64,000 nt of DNA from Halogranum amylolyticum (GTDB taxonomy: Archaea; Halobacteriota; Halobacteria; Halobacteriales; Haloferacaceae): positions 310,001-374,000 of the forward strand of contig NZ_FODV01000003.1 in the NCBI RefSeq assembly GCF_900110465.1, read 5' to 3'. The position numbers were made by a program, and so were the translations under genes. Below are positions 17,464-25,404 of the stretch, one piece after another (position 1 is the stretch's first letter; each line of letters starts with the position of its first letter). The notes below the pieces were generated by a model. It saw nothing but the letters and a program-made list of their open reading frames with translations. It was not told where the DNA came from and made no database searches.

Positions 17464-18157
17464 CGTCAGTTCATACCCAACTCCCGAATAAATCAGTTGT
17501 GACCTCGTGTACGGGCGTTGAGAGGTGTGTAGCGCGTGTCCGAAGCCGGCTCGACGCCGCATCGTCCCCCGTGGCGCGGAGCTTCGCGTCGTTGGATCGT
17601 TTTCACGAGCGGAGTGAGTGAAGGGCGAGAAGACCGCAGTCTTCCCACGGGATGACGAAGTGAACGGAGCCTCGAAGAACAACGATTGTTCGGGGTGGGA
17701 CGAACGCTCTGCGTTCGTAACCAGTGGCCTTGCTCTTCCGGTGAAACCGGAAGGAGACGCGCTTTCGGAAGCGCCGATAGCTTGGGAGACTGCCGTTCTT
17801 CGCTCGGCAGACTGTGATGAACACGCCCGCTCGATTCAGCGCGATCGCTGAAATCTCCCGGTCGTCGTCAAAAGGGCCTCCGACGACGCCGTCGAACAAC
17901 TCCTTACCGACGACCGTATCGCCGAGATCAAACTGATCAGACGAATTATCTCATAAACCGACCGTTAACCATCAGACTGCGACCATCCAGCGGGGGCGGT
18001 GACCGAGAGTACCTGTTCGGACAGACTGTTCGAGTCGAGTGTTCTTCTCGACATACTTTCGTCGTAAAAATAGATTTTATCGAAAGGTAGAAACAACTAA
18101 CTAATACGACATTTGTCGATATCTGTGACTGTCGGGAACCCCCGGCTGAAAGTAACA
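17464..18157. other. Intergenic islet holding the hairpin cluster, a short peptide-like remnant and the promoter of the Q-rich gene
   Basis: No convincing complete gene is present in these 694 bases. The middle holds the hairpin cluster (listed separately). Immediately after it, 17852-17956 reads NLPVVVKRASDDAVEQLLTDDRIAEIKLIRRIIS followed by TAA, which looks like the C-terminus of a lost protein; it is in frame with a 77-codon frame running through the hairpins but is separated from it by a TGA. The last 150 bases are AT-rich and contain TATA-like DNA at about 18062-18081 and a near-palindrome (TACTTTCG at 18054-18061, CGAAAGGTA at 18081-18089). Confidence 0.55.
17629..17859 (+). ncRNA. Cluster of seven perfect hairpins with enclosing helices; candidate structured RNA or mobile-element end
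   Basis: Seven perfect stem-loops follow one another: 17629-17644 (6 bp), 17677-17691 (6 bp), 17701-17717 (7 bp), 17735-17753 (8 bp), 17759-17774 (6 bp), 17790-17810 (6 bp) and 17835-17852 (7 bp). Two longer-range helices nest them: UCCCAC 17643-17648 with GUGGGA 17695-17700 encloses the second, and GGGAGA 17784-17789 with UCUCCC 17854-17859 encloses the last two. The order of short stems and small loops looks like a folded RNA, plus-strand as drawn, rather than coding DNA. An IS200/IS605-type right end (omega-RNA-like) relic is a possible source; no transposase is present. Strand and function are inference. Confidence 0.4.
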
Positions 18158-19138
18158 ATGATCAGTAAACGCGGACAAAAATTGCTCGTCGTCTTCGTCG
18201 TCGTTACCGTCGCTCTGAGCGGTCTCGCAGGGGTCGTCGCAGCGCACGACGACCATCACAAGGACCGATCCGACAAGAAGCACGACGAGCACGAGAAGAA
18301 CGAAGCCGACCAACAGCAGCGAAGCTACGCAGAGGAGTGGGCAAAACAGACGGGCTGGGACAACGACGCCGACCAGACCCAGAAGGTCGACCAGACCCAG
18401 AAATCCAGCCAGCGCGGCCACGGGAACGACCAGTCGCAAGACCAAGACGCCACCGAGTCCGCCGAGCTGGTCGCTTCCGGGGACGACATCGACCAAGAGC
18501 AGTCCCAGGAAGTGAACCAGAACGCTGCACAGGAGCAGGACGGCAAGCACAACGACCAGTCGCAGGACCAGGACGCGACTGCCGAAGCCAGTCAGACCGC
18601 CAAGGGAGAGGACATCACTCAAGACCAAGACCAAAAGATCCACCAGGATGCCAGCCAGTCGCAGGACGGCAAGCACAACGACCAGAGCCAGACGCAGAAC
18701 GCAGAGGCCGAGGCCGGTCAGACTGCCGTCGGTGACGACATCGACCAAGAGCAGTCCCAAACGATCGAGCAGTCCGCCGAGCAGTCCCAGGACGGCAAGA
18801 ACGGAGACCAGCATCAGTCGCAGGACGCGTCCGCGACGCAGGTGCAGGTCAGCTTCGCCGGCGTCGGTGGCATGGGGATGCAGGGCGCCTCCGTGACCCA
18901 CGAATCGACCGACGGCCACTCGAAGGACACCGCCCACACCGCCGCGTCGGCGATGTGCACGGACTCACAGTGCGTCGACAGCGAAGCCTCGATGGCCGCC
19001 AACAGCGACGACAAGAGCAGTTCGGCCGACTCCGAGACCAACTCCGGAGCGGGTTCCAGCGAGATGGAACAGGAGGTCAGCGTCAGCAGCGACGACGGTG
19101 ACTCCGACACCACGGTGAAACAGAGCCAGGAACGTTAA
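18158..19138 (+). CDS. Secreted Gln/Asp/Ser-rich repeat protein, curlin-like (amyloid-type) candidate
   Basis: A 326-residue protein with a Sec-type signal (MISKRGQKLLVVFVVVTVALSGLAGVVAA). A charged His/Asp/Lys stretch follows, then three ~42-residue repeats at 88-130, 131-172 and 173-214 plus a partial fourth. Each repeat carries two strand-like segments with alternating Gln (NDQSQDQDA and DIDQEQSQ), separated by about 20 residues and closing with QDGK. Such alternate-Gln repeats recall the bacterial curlin beta-solenoid repeat (inference). After a short glycine-rich hydrophobic segment (VSFAGVGGMGM) come Cys267 and Cys272 and an acidic Ser tail. The start at ATG 18158 is fixed by the signal peptide. 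No known enzyme motif is present. Confidence 0.75.
   Translation: MISKRGQKLLVVFVVVTVALSGLAGVVAAHDDHHKDRSDKKHDEHEKNEADQQQRSYAEEWAKQTGWDNDADQTQKVDQTQKSSQRGHGNDQSQDQDATESAELVASGDDIDQEQSQEVNQNAAQEQDGKHNDQSQDQDATAEASQTAKGEDITQDQDQKIHQDASQSQDGKHNDQSQTQNAEAEAGQTAVGDDIDQEQSQTIEQSAEQSQDGKNGDQHQSQDASATQVQVSFAGVGGMGMQGASVTHESTDGHSKDTAHTAASAMCTDSQCVDSEASMAANSDDKSSSADSETNSGAGSSEMEQEVSVSSDDGDSDTTVKQSQER
18419..18799 (+). repeat. Three tandem ~126-bp coding repeats within the Q-rich gene
   Basis: Codons 88-214 of the Q-rich protein consist of three 42- to 43-codon units that share the phrase HNDQSQ-(D/T)Q-(D/N)A near the start and DI-(D/T)Q-(E/D)Q-(S/D)Q in the middle. Nucleotide similarity between units is clear, for example the recurring GACGGCAAGCACAACGACCA, so expansion by duplication is likely. 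Confidence 0.75.
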
Positions 19139-19164
19139 CCCCAGCAGTTTCCGTCTCTACTTCC

Positions 19165-19191
19165 CGGGTATCGAAACCCGACTACTTTTTT
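19165..19191 (+). terminator. Likely terminator after the Q-rich gene
   Basis: A CGGGT-atcgaa-ACCCG hairpin (19165-19180) is followed by a run of six T at 19186-19191, about 30 bases after the stop codon. Confidence 0.5.
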
Positions 19192-19480
19192 ACACGTCTC
19201 ATCCGCTAACTTCGGCTCACGCTTACTGACAGCTCCAGGTAGGGCTCTGCGGGCGTGTTGAATAGAGCGCGCGTATCCATCATCGAGTTACACAACGTCG
19301 CTCACCATTCATTGTGAGAGGTGTTGGTTAACGAAGACAATCTCCCTAACCCGAGAAGTAGGAATGACTAGCCCTCCGAAATAGAAGTACTGACCTCTCC
19401 CAAATGATACCCGATAAGTGATGGTGCAAACTTTTAGACAATCATTTCCCTAGAAGACAAGAAAATCAAATTTGTCCACC
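19192..19480. other. Intergenic AT-richer stretch without a recognisable gene
   Basis: These 289 bases after the terminator hold no credible reading frame. Base composition is clearly more AT-rich than the surrounding genome. There are short inverted motifs but nothing I can assign. Confidence 0.5.
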
Positions 19481-19484
19481 TATA

Positions 19485-19492
19485 TTTATATA
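19485..19492 (+). promoter_or_regulatory. TATA box preceding the structured RNA candidate
   Basis: TTTATATA sits inside a strongly AT-rich block TATATTTATATA at 19481-19492. Its centre is 25-28 bases before the first base-paired nucleotide of the downstream RNA candidate (19514), which is exactly the archaeal TATA-to-start spacing. Confidence 0.6.
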
Positions 19493-19512
19493 CTCTAAAG
19501 ACGAATGTATAA

Positions 19513-19675
19513 ACGCCCACGGTTTCTGTGGGCGATTGAGCCGGAATGCCATCTCTGGCGCAGGCAGTACTGCCTATCCAGAGGTCGTAGATCGGTTCCC
19601 AATCTCGACCTCCTCTGCAAAGGGGAGGTCGAGGTGTTGCTGACAATCCTGATACGAGACAGACCCTTTCTATTC
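19513..19675 (+). ncRNA. Candidate structured non-coding RNA (or hemB leader RNA) with GNRA-capped hairpin
   Basis: About 160 bases fold on inspection into strong helices. A 5' stem CGCCCACGG-ttt-CTGTGGGCG spans 19514-19534. A composite stem CTCTGG...CCAGAG at 19553-19583 encloses the palindrome AGGCAGTACTGCCT. A 15-bp hairpin at 19602-19635 is closed by a GCAA (GNRA) tetraloop. Bases 19602-19612 can alternatively pair with GAGGTCG...AGAT upstream (19581-19592), so two mutually exclusive folds exist. A T/C-rich CCCTTTCTATT follows at about 19664-19674. The TATA box is correctly placed. hemB starts at 19769 with a possible TTTTCC element of its own about 28 bases upstream, so this may be an independent RNA or a regulatory leader. 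Confidence 0.5.
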
Positions 19676-19768
19676 AGCACACCATCCTTGTCAAAACTCG
19701 AGTAACTCGACAGAACTCGGATCGAGAGGGAGCGATGCGGTTTTCCACGCCCCGACCGAACTCGGTCC

Positions 19769-20749
19769 ATGAACCTGACAGACCGGCCACGTCGACTCCG
19801 CACCGACGGCGTCCGCCCGCTGATCAGCGAGACGCGACTGGACGCGACGGACCTCATCGCCCCGGTGTTCGTCGACGCGACGACCGACGAACGCGTCCCC
19901 ATCGAGACGATGCCGGGTCACGAGCGCGTCCCCGTCGACGAGGCTGTCGCCCGCGTCGAGGAGATCCGCGAGACGGGCGTCGAGGCCGTGATGCTGTTCG
20001 GCATCCCGAACGCGAAAGACGAGTACGGGTCGCGCGCGTGGGCCGAGGACGGCGTCGTCCAAGAGGCGACCCGCCGCATCAAAGCCGAGACGGACACCTA
20101 CGTCGTCACCGACGTCTGTCTCTGCGAGTACACCAGTCACGGTCACTGCGGCGTCGTCGAAGACGAGGCCGCCGAGAACCCCCGACTCACCGTCCGCAAC
20201 GACGAGACGCTCGACCTCCTGACGAAGACGGCCGTCTCACAGGCCGAGGCCGGGGCCGACATGGTCGCACCCTCCGCCATGACCGACGGGATGGTCGGCG
20301 CCATCCGGCAGGGACTCGACGAGGGAGGATACACGGACGTCCCCATCATGAGCTACGCCGCGAAGTACGAGTCCGCCTTCTACGGGCCGTTCCGCGACGC
20401 CGCCGACGGCGCGCCCGCCTTCGGCGACCGCCGCCACTACCAGATGGACCCCGCCAACGCCCGCGAGGCGATGCGCGAGGTCGAACTCGACGTCCGACAG
20501 GGTGCAGACGTGTTGATGGTCAAACCCGCACTCCCCTACCTCGACATCGTCCGGGCCATCCGCGAGGAGTACGACCACCCCGTCGCCGCCTACAACGTCT
20601 CCGGCGAGTACGCGATGCTCCACGCCGCCGCCGACAAGGGGTGGCTGAACCTCGAGGAGACCGCCGTCGAGTCGCTGCTCTCCATCAAACGCGCCGGCGC
20701 GGATCTGATCCTCACCTACTTCGCCGAAGACGTGGCCGAGGCGCTCTGA
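19769..20749 (+). CDS. hemB: Delta-aminolevulinic acid dehydratase (porphobilinogen synthase)
   Basis: A 326-residue cytosolic enzyme condensing two 5-aminolevulinate molecules to porphobilinogen. The catalytic zinc Cys residues are Cys117, Cys119 and Cys127 in [14 protein letters not shown]. Schiff-base lysines are Lys199 in [15 protein letters not shown] and Lys252 in [11 protein letters not shown]. The length is normal for the family. ATG 19769 ([11 protein letters not shown]) gives the canonical start. A possible structured leader RNA lies 100-250 bases upstream. It belongs to the tetrapyrrole pathway with hemL (27.8 kb) and hemC-cobA-hemD (35.3 kb) in this window, though in separate transcription units. 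Confidence 0.97.
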   Translation: MNLTDRPRRLRTDGVRPLISETRLDATDLIAPVFVDATTDERVPIETMPGHERVPVDEAVARVEEIRETGVEAVMLFGIPNAKDEYGSRAWAEDGVVQEATRRIKAETDTYVVTDVCLCEYTSHGHCGVVEDEAAENPRLTVRNDETLDLLTKTAVSQAEAGADMVAPSAMTDGMVGAIRQGLDEGGYTDVPIMSYAAKYESAFYGPFRDAADGAPAFGDRRHYQMDPANAREAMREVELDVRQGADVLMVKPALPYLDIVRAIREEYDHPVAAYNVSGEYAMLHAAADKGWLNLEETAVESLLSIKRAGADLILTYFAEDVAEAL

Positions 20750-20886
20750 ACGAGCGACGGTCGACGACGGCGCGACGTTCGCTCCGCGACGTCCTCGGCG
20801 TTGTCGAATCGGCCTGTCGACTGTCTTATTCACCCGCCTCTGTGGCGCGACAGAGTGATGTCGGTCGAGCGATAGTATGCTAGAGC

Positions 20887-22668
20887 ATGTCTGACAAATT
20901 ACCACGGCGACGGCGGTTTCTCCAGTCGCTGGCACTCGGAGTAGGCGTCGGCGTCGCAGGCTGTTCCACGAACGACGACGGGAGTACCGGAACACCGGGC
21001 GAATCACCTGCGGACACACCGCCATCGACGACGGCGTCGCCGACGGACGAGACGACAGAACCACCGAACGTCGACGACCTCCAGTACGCGGCACCGCGGG
21101 CCGTCGACGACTTCGACGCAGTGGTCGAGGAGCGGAAACTCGCCGCGCTGCGGCAGGTGCTGGCCGCAGACGGGGTCGGGTCACAGGTCACGGAGGCCGT
21201 CTCGTCGACGGCGTACCACCGCATCTACGACGGGGTCGACTTCGTCGAGATCCTCGCTCCGCACGAGATGTCCGTCACCGGCAGTCTCGACGGGGGGCAA
21301 CACACCATCGAGTTCGGCGACATCAGGCAGATCCGGGGGCTCGTCGACCGGCGGAACGACCGGTTGCTGAAGGTGGACGTCCGGACCCGCGAACCGCACG
21401 TCATCGAGCGGTCGTACGACGGCCTCAACATGGACACCGTGAACGCGGCGCTGGAGCATCCCGACGTCGCGGCGGCACTGGAGGGCAAAGACTGGTACGT
21501 GCTCGCCGCGGACTACTCCATCATCACGGCGTACTCCGAGGAGTATCCTATCGGCGTGGTGACGCCGGTACTGTTCAACTGGAACAACGACCAAGGGGAG
21601 TTGGTCGCCGTCGGGGCCGCAGTGACCACGAAGACGTTCAACGACCAGATCGAGGAGAACGAGGTGCTCGACGTCTACCGACCGACCTCGGAGTCGCCCG
21701 ACCCGCTCGCGGACATCGTCGCGGAGGTCCAGAACACCGACCCCGGCGACTATCGGGAGGGGACGATCGACCCACCGGGGGCGATGGACGACGAGAACTG
21801 GGAGATACGTCGACCGTCACAGACCATCGAGCAGGGTGACTGGACGGTCACGTGGGAGAACACGCTCCACGACGCCTACCGCGTGGAGGCGTCGTACAAG
21901 GGGAAACCGGTGTTCGGCCGCGAGACGAAGGTGCCGTGGATGCTGAGCGACTACGAACCGTTCGGCATGGCGGGGCCGGGGACCCCGAGCGGCCGCCGGA
22001 ACTGGCACTTCTGGGACACGCTCGGCTTCACCGGTCCGGGCGTCATCGAGAAACACGACTTCGCGGACGGGTTCCGCATCCGCGGCACCTACCATACGGG
22101 GTCGCTCGACCACTGGGAGTGGCGGTTCGGGCAGAACTGGGCACCCTACCGCTACCTCATCGACTGGAACTTCCACGACGACGGCACCGTCGACGTCACC
22201 TCGCGTCACCCGACGACCGGGTTCCGGACCACCAACGGCTACCCGAAGTACACGTTCCACTTCGCCGTCGACCCGGCCTTCGAGTCGGCGACGGTGAGCA
22301 CGGACGACGGGAGCGGCTGGAGCGCGGTGACCGAGGAGTCGCGCATCGACCGGAGCAACGTCGACCGGATTCGCGTCGAGAACGCCGACGGCCCGGAACG
22401 CCTCGTCGTCGAACGGCCGGGGATGCGCACCTACGCACTCCAGTACGACCCCGAACTCGTCGAGTACGAACAGACGCTCGACGGCGTCGCGGCGGAGATG
22501 CTGACCGACCGGGAGTATCTCGACCCGGAGAACTACCTGCGGGGGAACTCCGTCGACGGTGAACGCCTGTACCTGCGGATGTACTCCGACCGCGACACGA
22601 GTCAGGGGACGCACGCGACGACCGACCCGTTCGCGTTCCGCTTCACGATGCGGGCGGAGAACTACTGA
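20887..22668 (+). CDS. Tat lipoprotein with divergent copper-amine-oxidase-like C-terminal domain
   Basis: A 593-residue exported protein. The start MSDKLPRRRRFLQSLALGVGVGVAGC is a Tat-type signal with a lipobox ending at Cys26, followed by a Thr/Ser/Pro-rich linker. The rest (about 65-593) resembles copper amine oxidase folds in places: APYRYLIDWNFHDDGTVDVT at 419-438 lines up with the N-Y-(D/E)-Y-x3-W-x-F-x2-DG-T segment that holds the topaquinone Tyr (here Tyr421, with the flanking Asn and Asp/Glu replaced by Pro and Arg). No clear His-x-His copper pair is visible, so enzymatic activity is uncertain. The next gene, 16 bases on, is a cupredoxin, so a copper/redox role is inferred. Confidence 0.6.
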   Translation: MSDKLPRRRRFLQSLALGVGVGVAGCSTNDDGSTGTPGESPADTPPSTTASPTDETTEPPNVDDLQYAAPRAVDDFDAVVEERKLAALRQVLAADGVGSQVTEAVSSTAYHRIYDGVDFVEILAPHEMSVTGSLDGGQHTIEFGDIRQIRGLVDRRNDRLLKVDVRTREPHVIERSYDGLNMDTVNAALEHPDVAAALEGKDWYVLAADYSIITAYSEEYPIGVVTPVLFNWNNDQGELVAVGAAVTTKTFNDQIEENEVLDVYRPTSESPDPLADIVAEVQNTDPGDYREGTIDPPGAMDDENWEIRRPSQTIEQGDWTVTWENTLHDAYRVEASYKGKPVFGRETKVPWMLSDYEPFGMAGPGTPSGRRNWHFWDTLGFTGPGVIEKHDFADGFRIRGTYHTGSLDHWEWRFGQNWAPYRYLIDWNFHDDGTVDVTSRHPTTGFRTTNGYPKYTFHFAVDPAFESATVSTDDGSGWSAVTEESRIDRSNVDRIRVENADGPERLVVERPGMRTYALQYDPELVEYEQTLDGVAAEMLTDREYLDPENYLRGNSVDGERLYLRMYSDRDTSQGTHATTDPFAFRFTMRAENY

Positions 22669-22684
22669 AGGGCGTGAGACAGAG

Positions 22685-23305
22685 ATGAGACTCACACGAC
22701 GCGACGCGCTCGCACGAGTCGCCGCGACGACGGCTGTCGGCGGCATCACCGGTGTCGCCGGCTGTACCGGTGGCACTGGTGGAACGACGGAAGAGACGAC
22801 CGAGGCAACGACCGCGACGACGACGGCGGCGGCGACGCCGACAGCGACGGCGGCCGAGACGGGGACTGGAACGTCGACGCCGACACGCGGTGAGTACACC
22901 GTCGGGATGTACACCGACCTCTACTTCGACCCCGTCGGGTTGCACGTCGAACCGGGCGAGACGGTGTCGTTCGAACTCGTGAGCGGGGCCCACTCGGCGA
23001 CCGCCTACCATCCCGACAACGAGAACGCCTTCGAGCGGCGCATCCCCGAGGGAGCACCCGCGTGGGACACCGGCGTCTTCGGCGAAGTCGGTGCGTTCCG
23101 GAACGTCACCTTCGAGACGGAGGGGACGCACGACTACTACTGCATCCCGCACAAGATGGTCGGCATGGTCGGTCGGATCGTCGTCGGGAGCCCCGGCGGT
23201 CCGGCGGAGGAGAGCGAGAACCCTGACTTCCCGCTCCCGGACTCGACCCGCATCACCGAGGAGGGGTCGATCGCGTTCGACGACTGGCAGAGTGAGCAAC
23301 AGTGA
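22685..23305 (+). CDS. Cupredoxin (plastocyanin/halocyanin-like blue copper lipoprotein)
   Basis: A 206-residue membrane-anchored type-1 copper protein for electron transfer on the outer face of the membrane. A Tat-like signal (MRLTRRDALARVAATTAVGG) ends in lipobox GVAGC with Cys27. A Thr/Ala linker of about 40 residues leads to the cupredoxin domain. Ligands are His103 or His109 in SGAHSATAYH, then Cys153, His156 and Met161 in YYCIPHKMVGM (plastocyanin-type C-x2-H-x4-M). A tail of about 40 residues follows. It is 16 bases downstream of the amine-oxidase-like gene and probably co-transcribed, a plausible electron acceptor for it. Confidence 0.88.
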   Translation: MRLTRRDALARVAATTAVGGITGVAGCTGGTGGTTEETTEATTATTTAAATPTATAAETGTGTSTPTRGEYTVGMYTDLYFDPVGLHVEPGETVSFELVSGAHSATAYHPDNENAFERRIPEGAPAWDTGVFGEVGAFRNVTFETEGTHDYYCIPHKMVGMVGRIVVGSPGGPAEESENPDFPLPDSTRITEEGSIAFDDWQSEQQ

Positions 23306-23599
23306 CGCCTGCGCACCGCGGAGCGACGACAGCCGACACATAATTTCGATAACAGCTGTTTCACAACTACTTCCGACAGACGTCCACAACTGAACGAAAT
23401 ACAACCTTATATCGATTAAACTGTTCTAAATTTCGAACGTATGTCCACGATCATCACACTATTCTTGTTCTTTTCAACCCTGTGATTTATGTAGTGCCTC
23501 ACCATGAGCCACGACCGTGATCGAGAACACGAATATAAATCAGTTTGGTGAATCGTTGTGTGAACGTCCAGCTACGCGGGTAAACGGTGGTGGATTGCT
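23306..23599. promoter_or_regulatory. Upstream region of amt1 with TATA element
   Basis: These 294 bases contain no gene. AATATAAAT at 23531-23539 is a TATA box that would start transcription near 23562, giving a ~38-base leader before the GTG at 23600; GGTGGTGG at 23586-23593 serves as a ribosome-binding site. The decamer GAACGTCCAG (23562-23571) at the predicted start recurs upstream of the second amt operon at 25763-25772. Confidence 0.5.
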
Positions 23600-25009
23600 G
23601 TGATATCGCTGCCACTGCAGGTCGATCCGTCTACCGTCGCGAACGGCATCAACTACGTGTGGATTCTGGTGGTGTCGTTCCTCATCTTCTTCATGCAGCC
23701 TGGCTTCGCGCTGCTGGAGGCGGGGCAGGTCCGCGCGAAGAACGTCGGCAACGTGCTGATGAAGAACATGACCGACTGGGCGCTCGGCGTGCTCGTCTAC
23801 TTCGTCGTCGGGGCGGGCGTCGCGACCGTCGTCGGCGGGCTGACGTCTCCCGGCGGCGTCGACCTCGCCAGTGCGTTCGCGTACGTCGGCGACTCCGGTG
23901 CGTGGCTCGATTGGCTCTTCGGCGCAGTGTTCGCTATGACGGCAGCCACCATCGTCTCCGGCGCCGTCGCCGAACGGATGAACTTCAAGGCGTACGTGCT
24001 GTTCGCGGCGCTCATCACGGGGTTCATCTACCCTGTCGTGCAGGGGCTGACGTGGTCCGGCGGGCTGCTCGCCGGGTCGGGCTTCGTCGGACGGGCGCTC
24101 GGCGTCGGCTACCTCGACTTCGCCGGTGCGACGGTCGTCCACATGGTCGGCGGCGTCGCCGGTCTCGTGGGCGCAAAGATGGTCGGTCCGCGGAAGGGCC
24201 GCTTCGACGAGAGCGGTAACAGCCAGCCCATCCCGGGGCACTCGATGCTCCTGGCAGTCTTGGGGACGCTCATCCTGGCGTTCGGCTGGTACGGCTTCAA
24301 CGTCGGCACGCAGGCGACGGTGCTCGCCGTCGTCGACGACGGCAGCCTCCAGTTCATGGGCGAGGCGCTCGGCCGCGTCGCCCTCGTGACGACGCTCGGG
24401 ATGGGTGCCGGCGCGGTCGCGGCGATGGTCGTCTCCACCTCGTGGCAGGGGAAACCCGACCCGCTGTGGATGGCCAACGGACTGCTCGCCGGCCTCGTGG
24501 CAGTGACGGGCGCGGTCCCCCACGTCACGTGGTGGGGCGGCCTCCTGCTCGGTGCGCTCGGCGGCGCGATCGTTCTGCCCGCCTACCGGTTCACTGTCGA
24601 CACGCTGCGGATCGACGACGTCTGCGGCGTCTTCGCGGTCCACGGTGCGGCCGGCGCGCTCGGCACGGCGCTCATCCCCGTGTTCGGCGTGGGCGGCTTC
24701 ATGGGCGTGAACCAGCTCGCCATGCAGGTGCTCGGCGTCGTCGTCATCGCGCTGTGGACGGTCGTCGCCTCCGGTGTCGTCTTCGGCGTCGCCGACGCGC
24801 TGTTCGGACTCCGCGTCTCCGACGAGGAGGAGACCGAAGGGCTCGACCAGGGCGAACACGGCGTCGTCACCTACCCCGAGTTCGTCGGCGACAGCGGCCC
24901 CGAGTCCGCGCTCGGCAAGCCCGTCAGAGCGGACGGCGGGTCCGAGTTGGCCTCTGTCGCCGACTCGGTCGGTGGGAGTGCCGACAGTCCCGGAGGTGAC
25001 GGCGAATGA
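23600..25009 (+). CDS. amt1: Ammonium transporter (Amt family), module 1
   Basis: A 469-residue ammonium channel/transporter of the Amt/Mep/Rh family with about 11 transmembrane helices. Typical motifs are [87 protein letters not shown] and [17 protein letters not shown], where the last contains a conserved pore His. A cytosolic C-terminal tail is rich in Gly and Asp. It starts with GTG at 23600. It overlaps glnK1 by four bases (ATGA), giving translational coupling to its PII regulator. A second copy of the same module lies 520 bases downstream. Confidence 0.95.
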   Translation: MISLPLQVDPSTVANGINYVWILVVSFLIFFMQPGFALLEAGQVRAKNVGNVLMKNMTDWALGVLVYFVVGAGVATVVGGLTSPGGVDLASAFAYVGDSGAWLDWLFGAVFAMTAATIVSGAVAERMNFKAYVLFAALITGFIYPVVQGLTWSGGLLAGSGFVGRALGVGYLDFAGATVVHMVGGVAGLVGAKMVGPRKGRFDESGNSQPIPGHSMLLAVLGTLILAFGWYGFNVGTQATVLAVVDDGSLQFMGEALGRVALVTTLGMGAGAVAAMVVSTSWQGKPDPLWMANGLLAGLVAVTGAVPHVTWWGGLLLGALGGAIVLPAYRFTVDTLRIDDVCGVFAVHGAAGALGTALIPVFGVGGFMGVNQLAMQVLGVVVIALWTVVASGVVFGVADALFGLRVSDEEETEGLDQGEHGVVTYPEFVGDSGPESALGKPVRADGGSELASVADSVGGSADSPGGDGE

Positions 25010-25404
25010 GCGAGTCGAACCGCGACGAGACGACCGACGAGGTCGAACAGTCGAACGACGGCGACATCAAGCTCGTGATGGCGGTCGTCCGTCCCGACCG
25101 CCTGAGCGAGATCAAGACGGCGCTCGCCGAGGTCGGTGCGCCCTCGCTGACGGTCACACAGGTCTCCGGCCGCGGCAGTCAGCCCGCGAAGAAGGGGCAG
25201 TGGCGCGGCGAGAGCTACACGGTCGACCTCCACCAGAAGGTGAAAGTCGAGTGTGTCGTCGCCGACATCCCCGCCGACGACGTCGTCGACGCCATCCGCG
25301 ACGCCGCGAACACCGGCGAACCCGGTGACGGGAAGATCTTCGTCGTCGACGTCGAGCGGGCGGTACAGGTCCGCACTGGCAAGGAGGGAACCACCGCGGT
25401 CTGA
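25006..25404 (+). CDS. glnK1: P-II family nitrogen regulator (GlnK-type), module 1
   Basis: A 132-residue PII signalling protein that binds ATP/ADP and 2-oxoglutarate and plugs the ammonium channel. It has an N-terminal extension of about 20 acidic residues before [24 protein letters not shown]. The T-loop reads [25 protein letters not shown]. The C-terminal ATP-binding motif is [26 protein letters not shown]. It overlaps the stop of amt1 by four bases. The Tyr at the T-loop tip is conserved, though uridylylation in archaea is not assumed. Confidence 0.95.
   Translation: MSESNRDETTDEVEQSNDGDIKLVMAVVRPDRLSEIKTALAEVGAPSLTVTQVSGRGSQPAKKGQWRGESYTVDLHQKVKVECVVADIPADDVVDAIRDAANTGEPGDGKIFVVDVERAVQVRTGKEGTTAV

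Noticed and set aside
19240..19275. Phrase GGCTCTGCGGGCGTGTTGAATAGAGC, which resembles insertion-sequence ends
   Set aside because: No transposase frame, second end or target duplication is found; the resemblance is from memory only.
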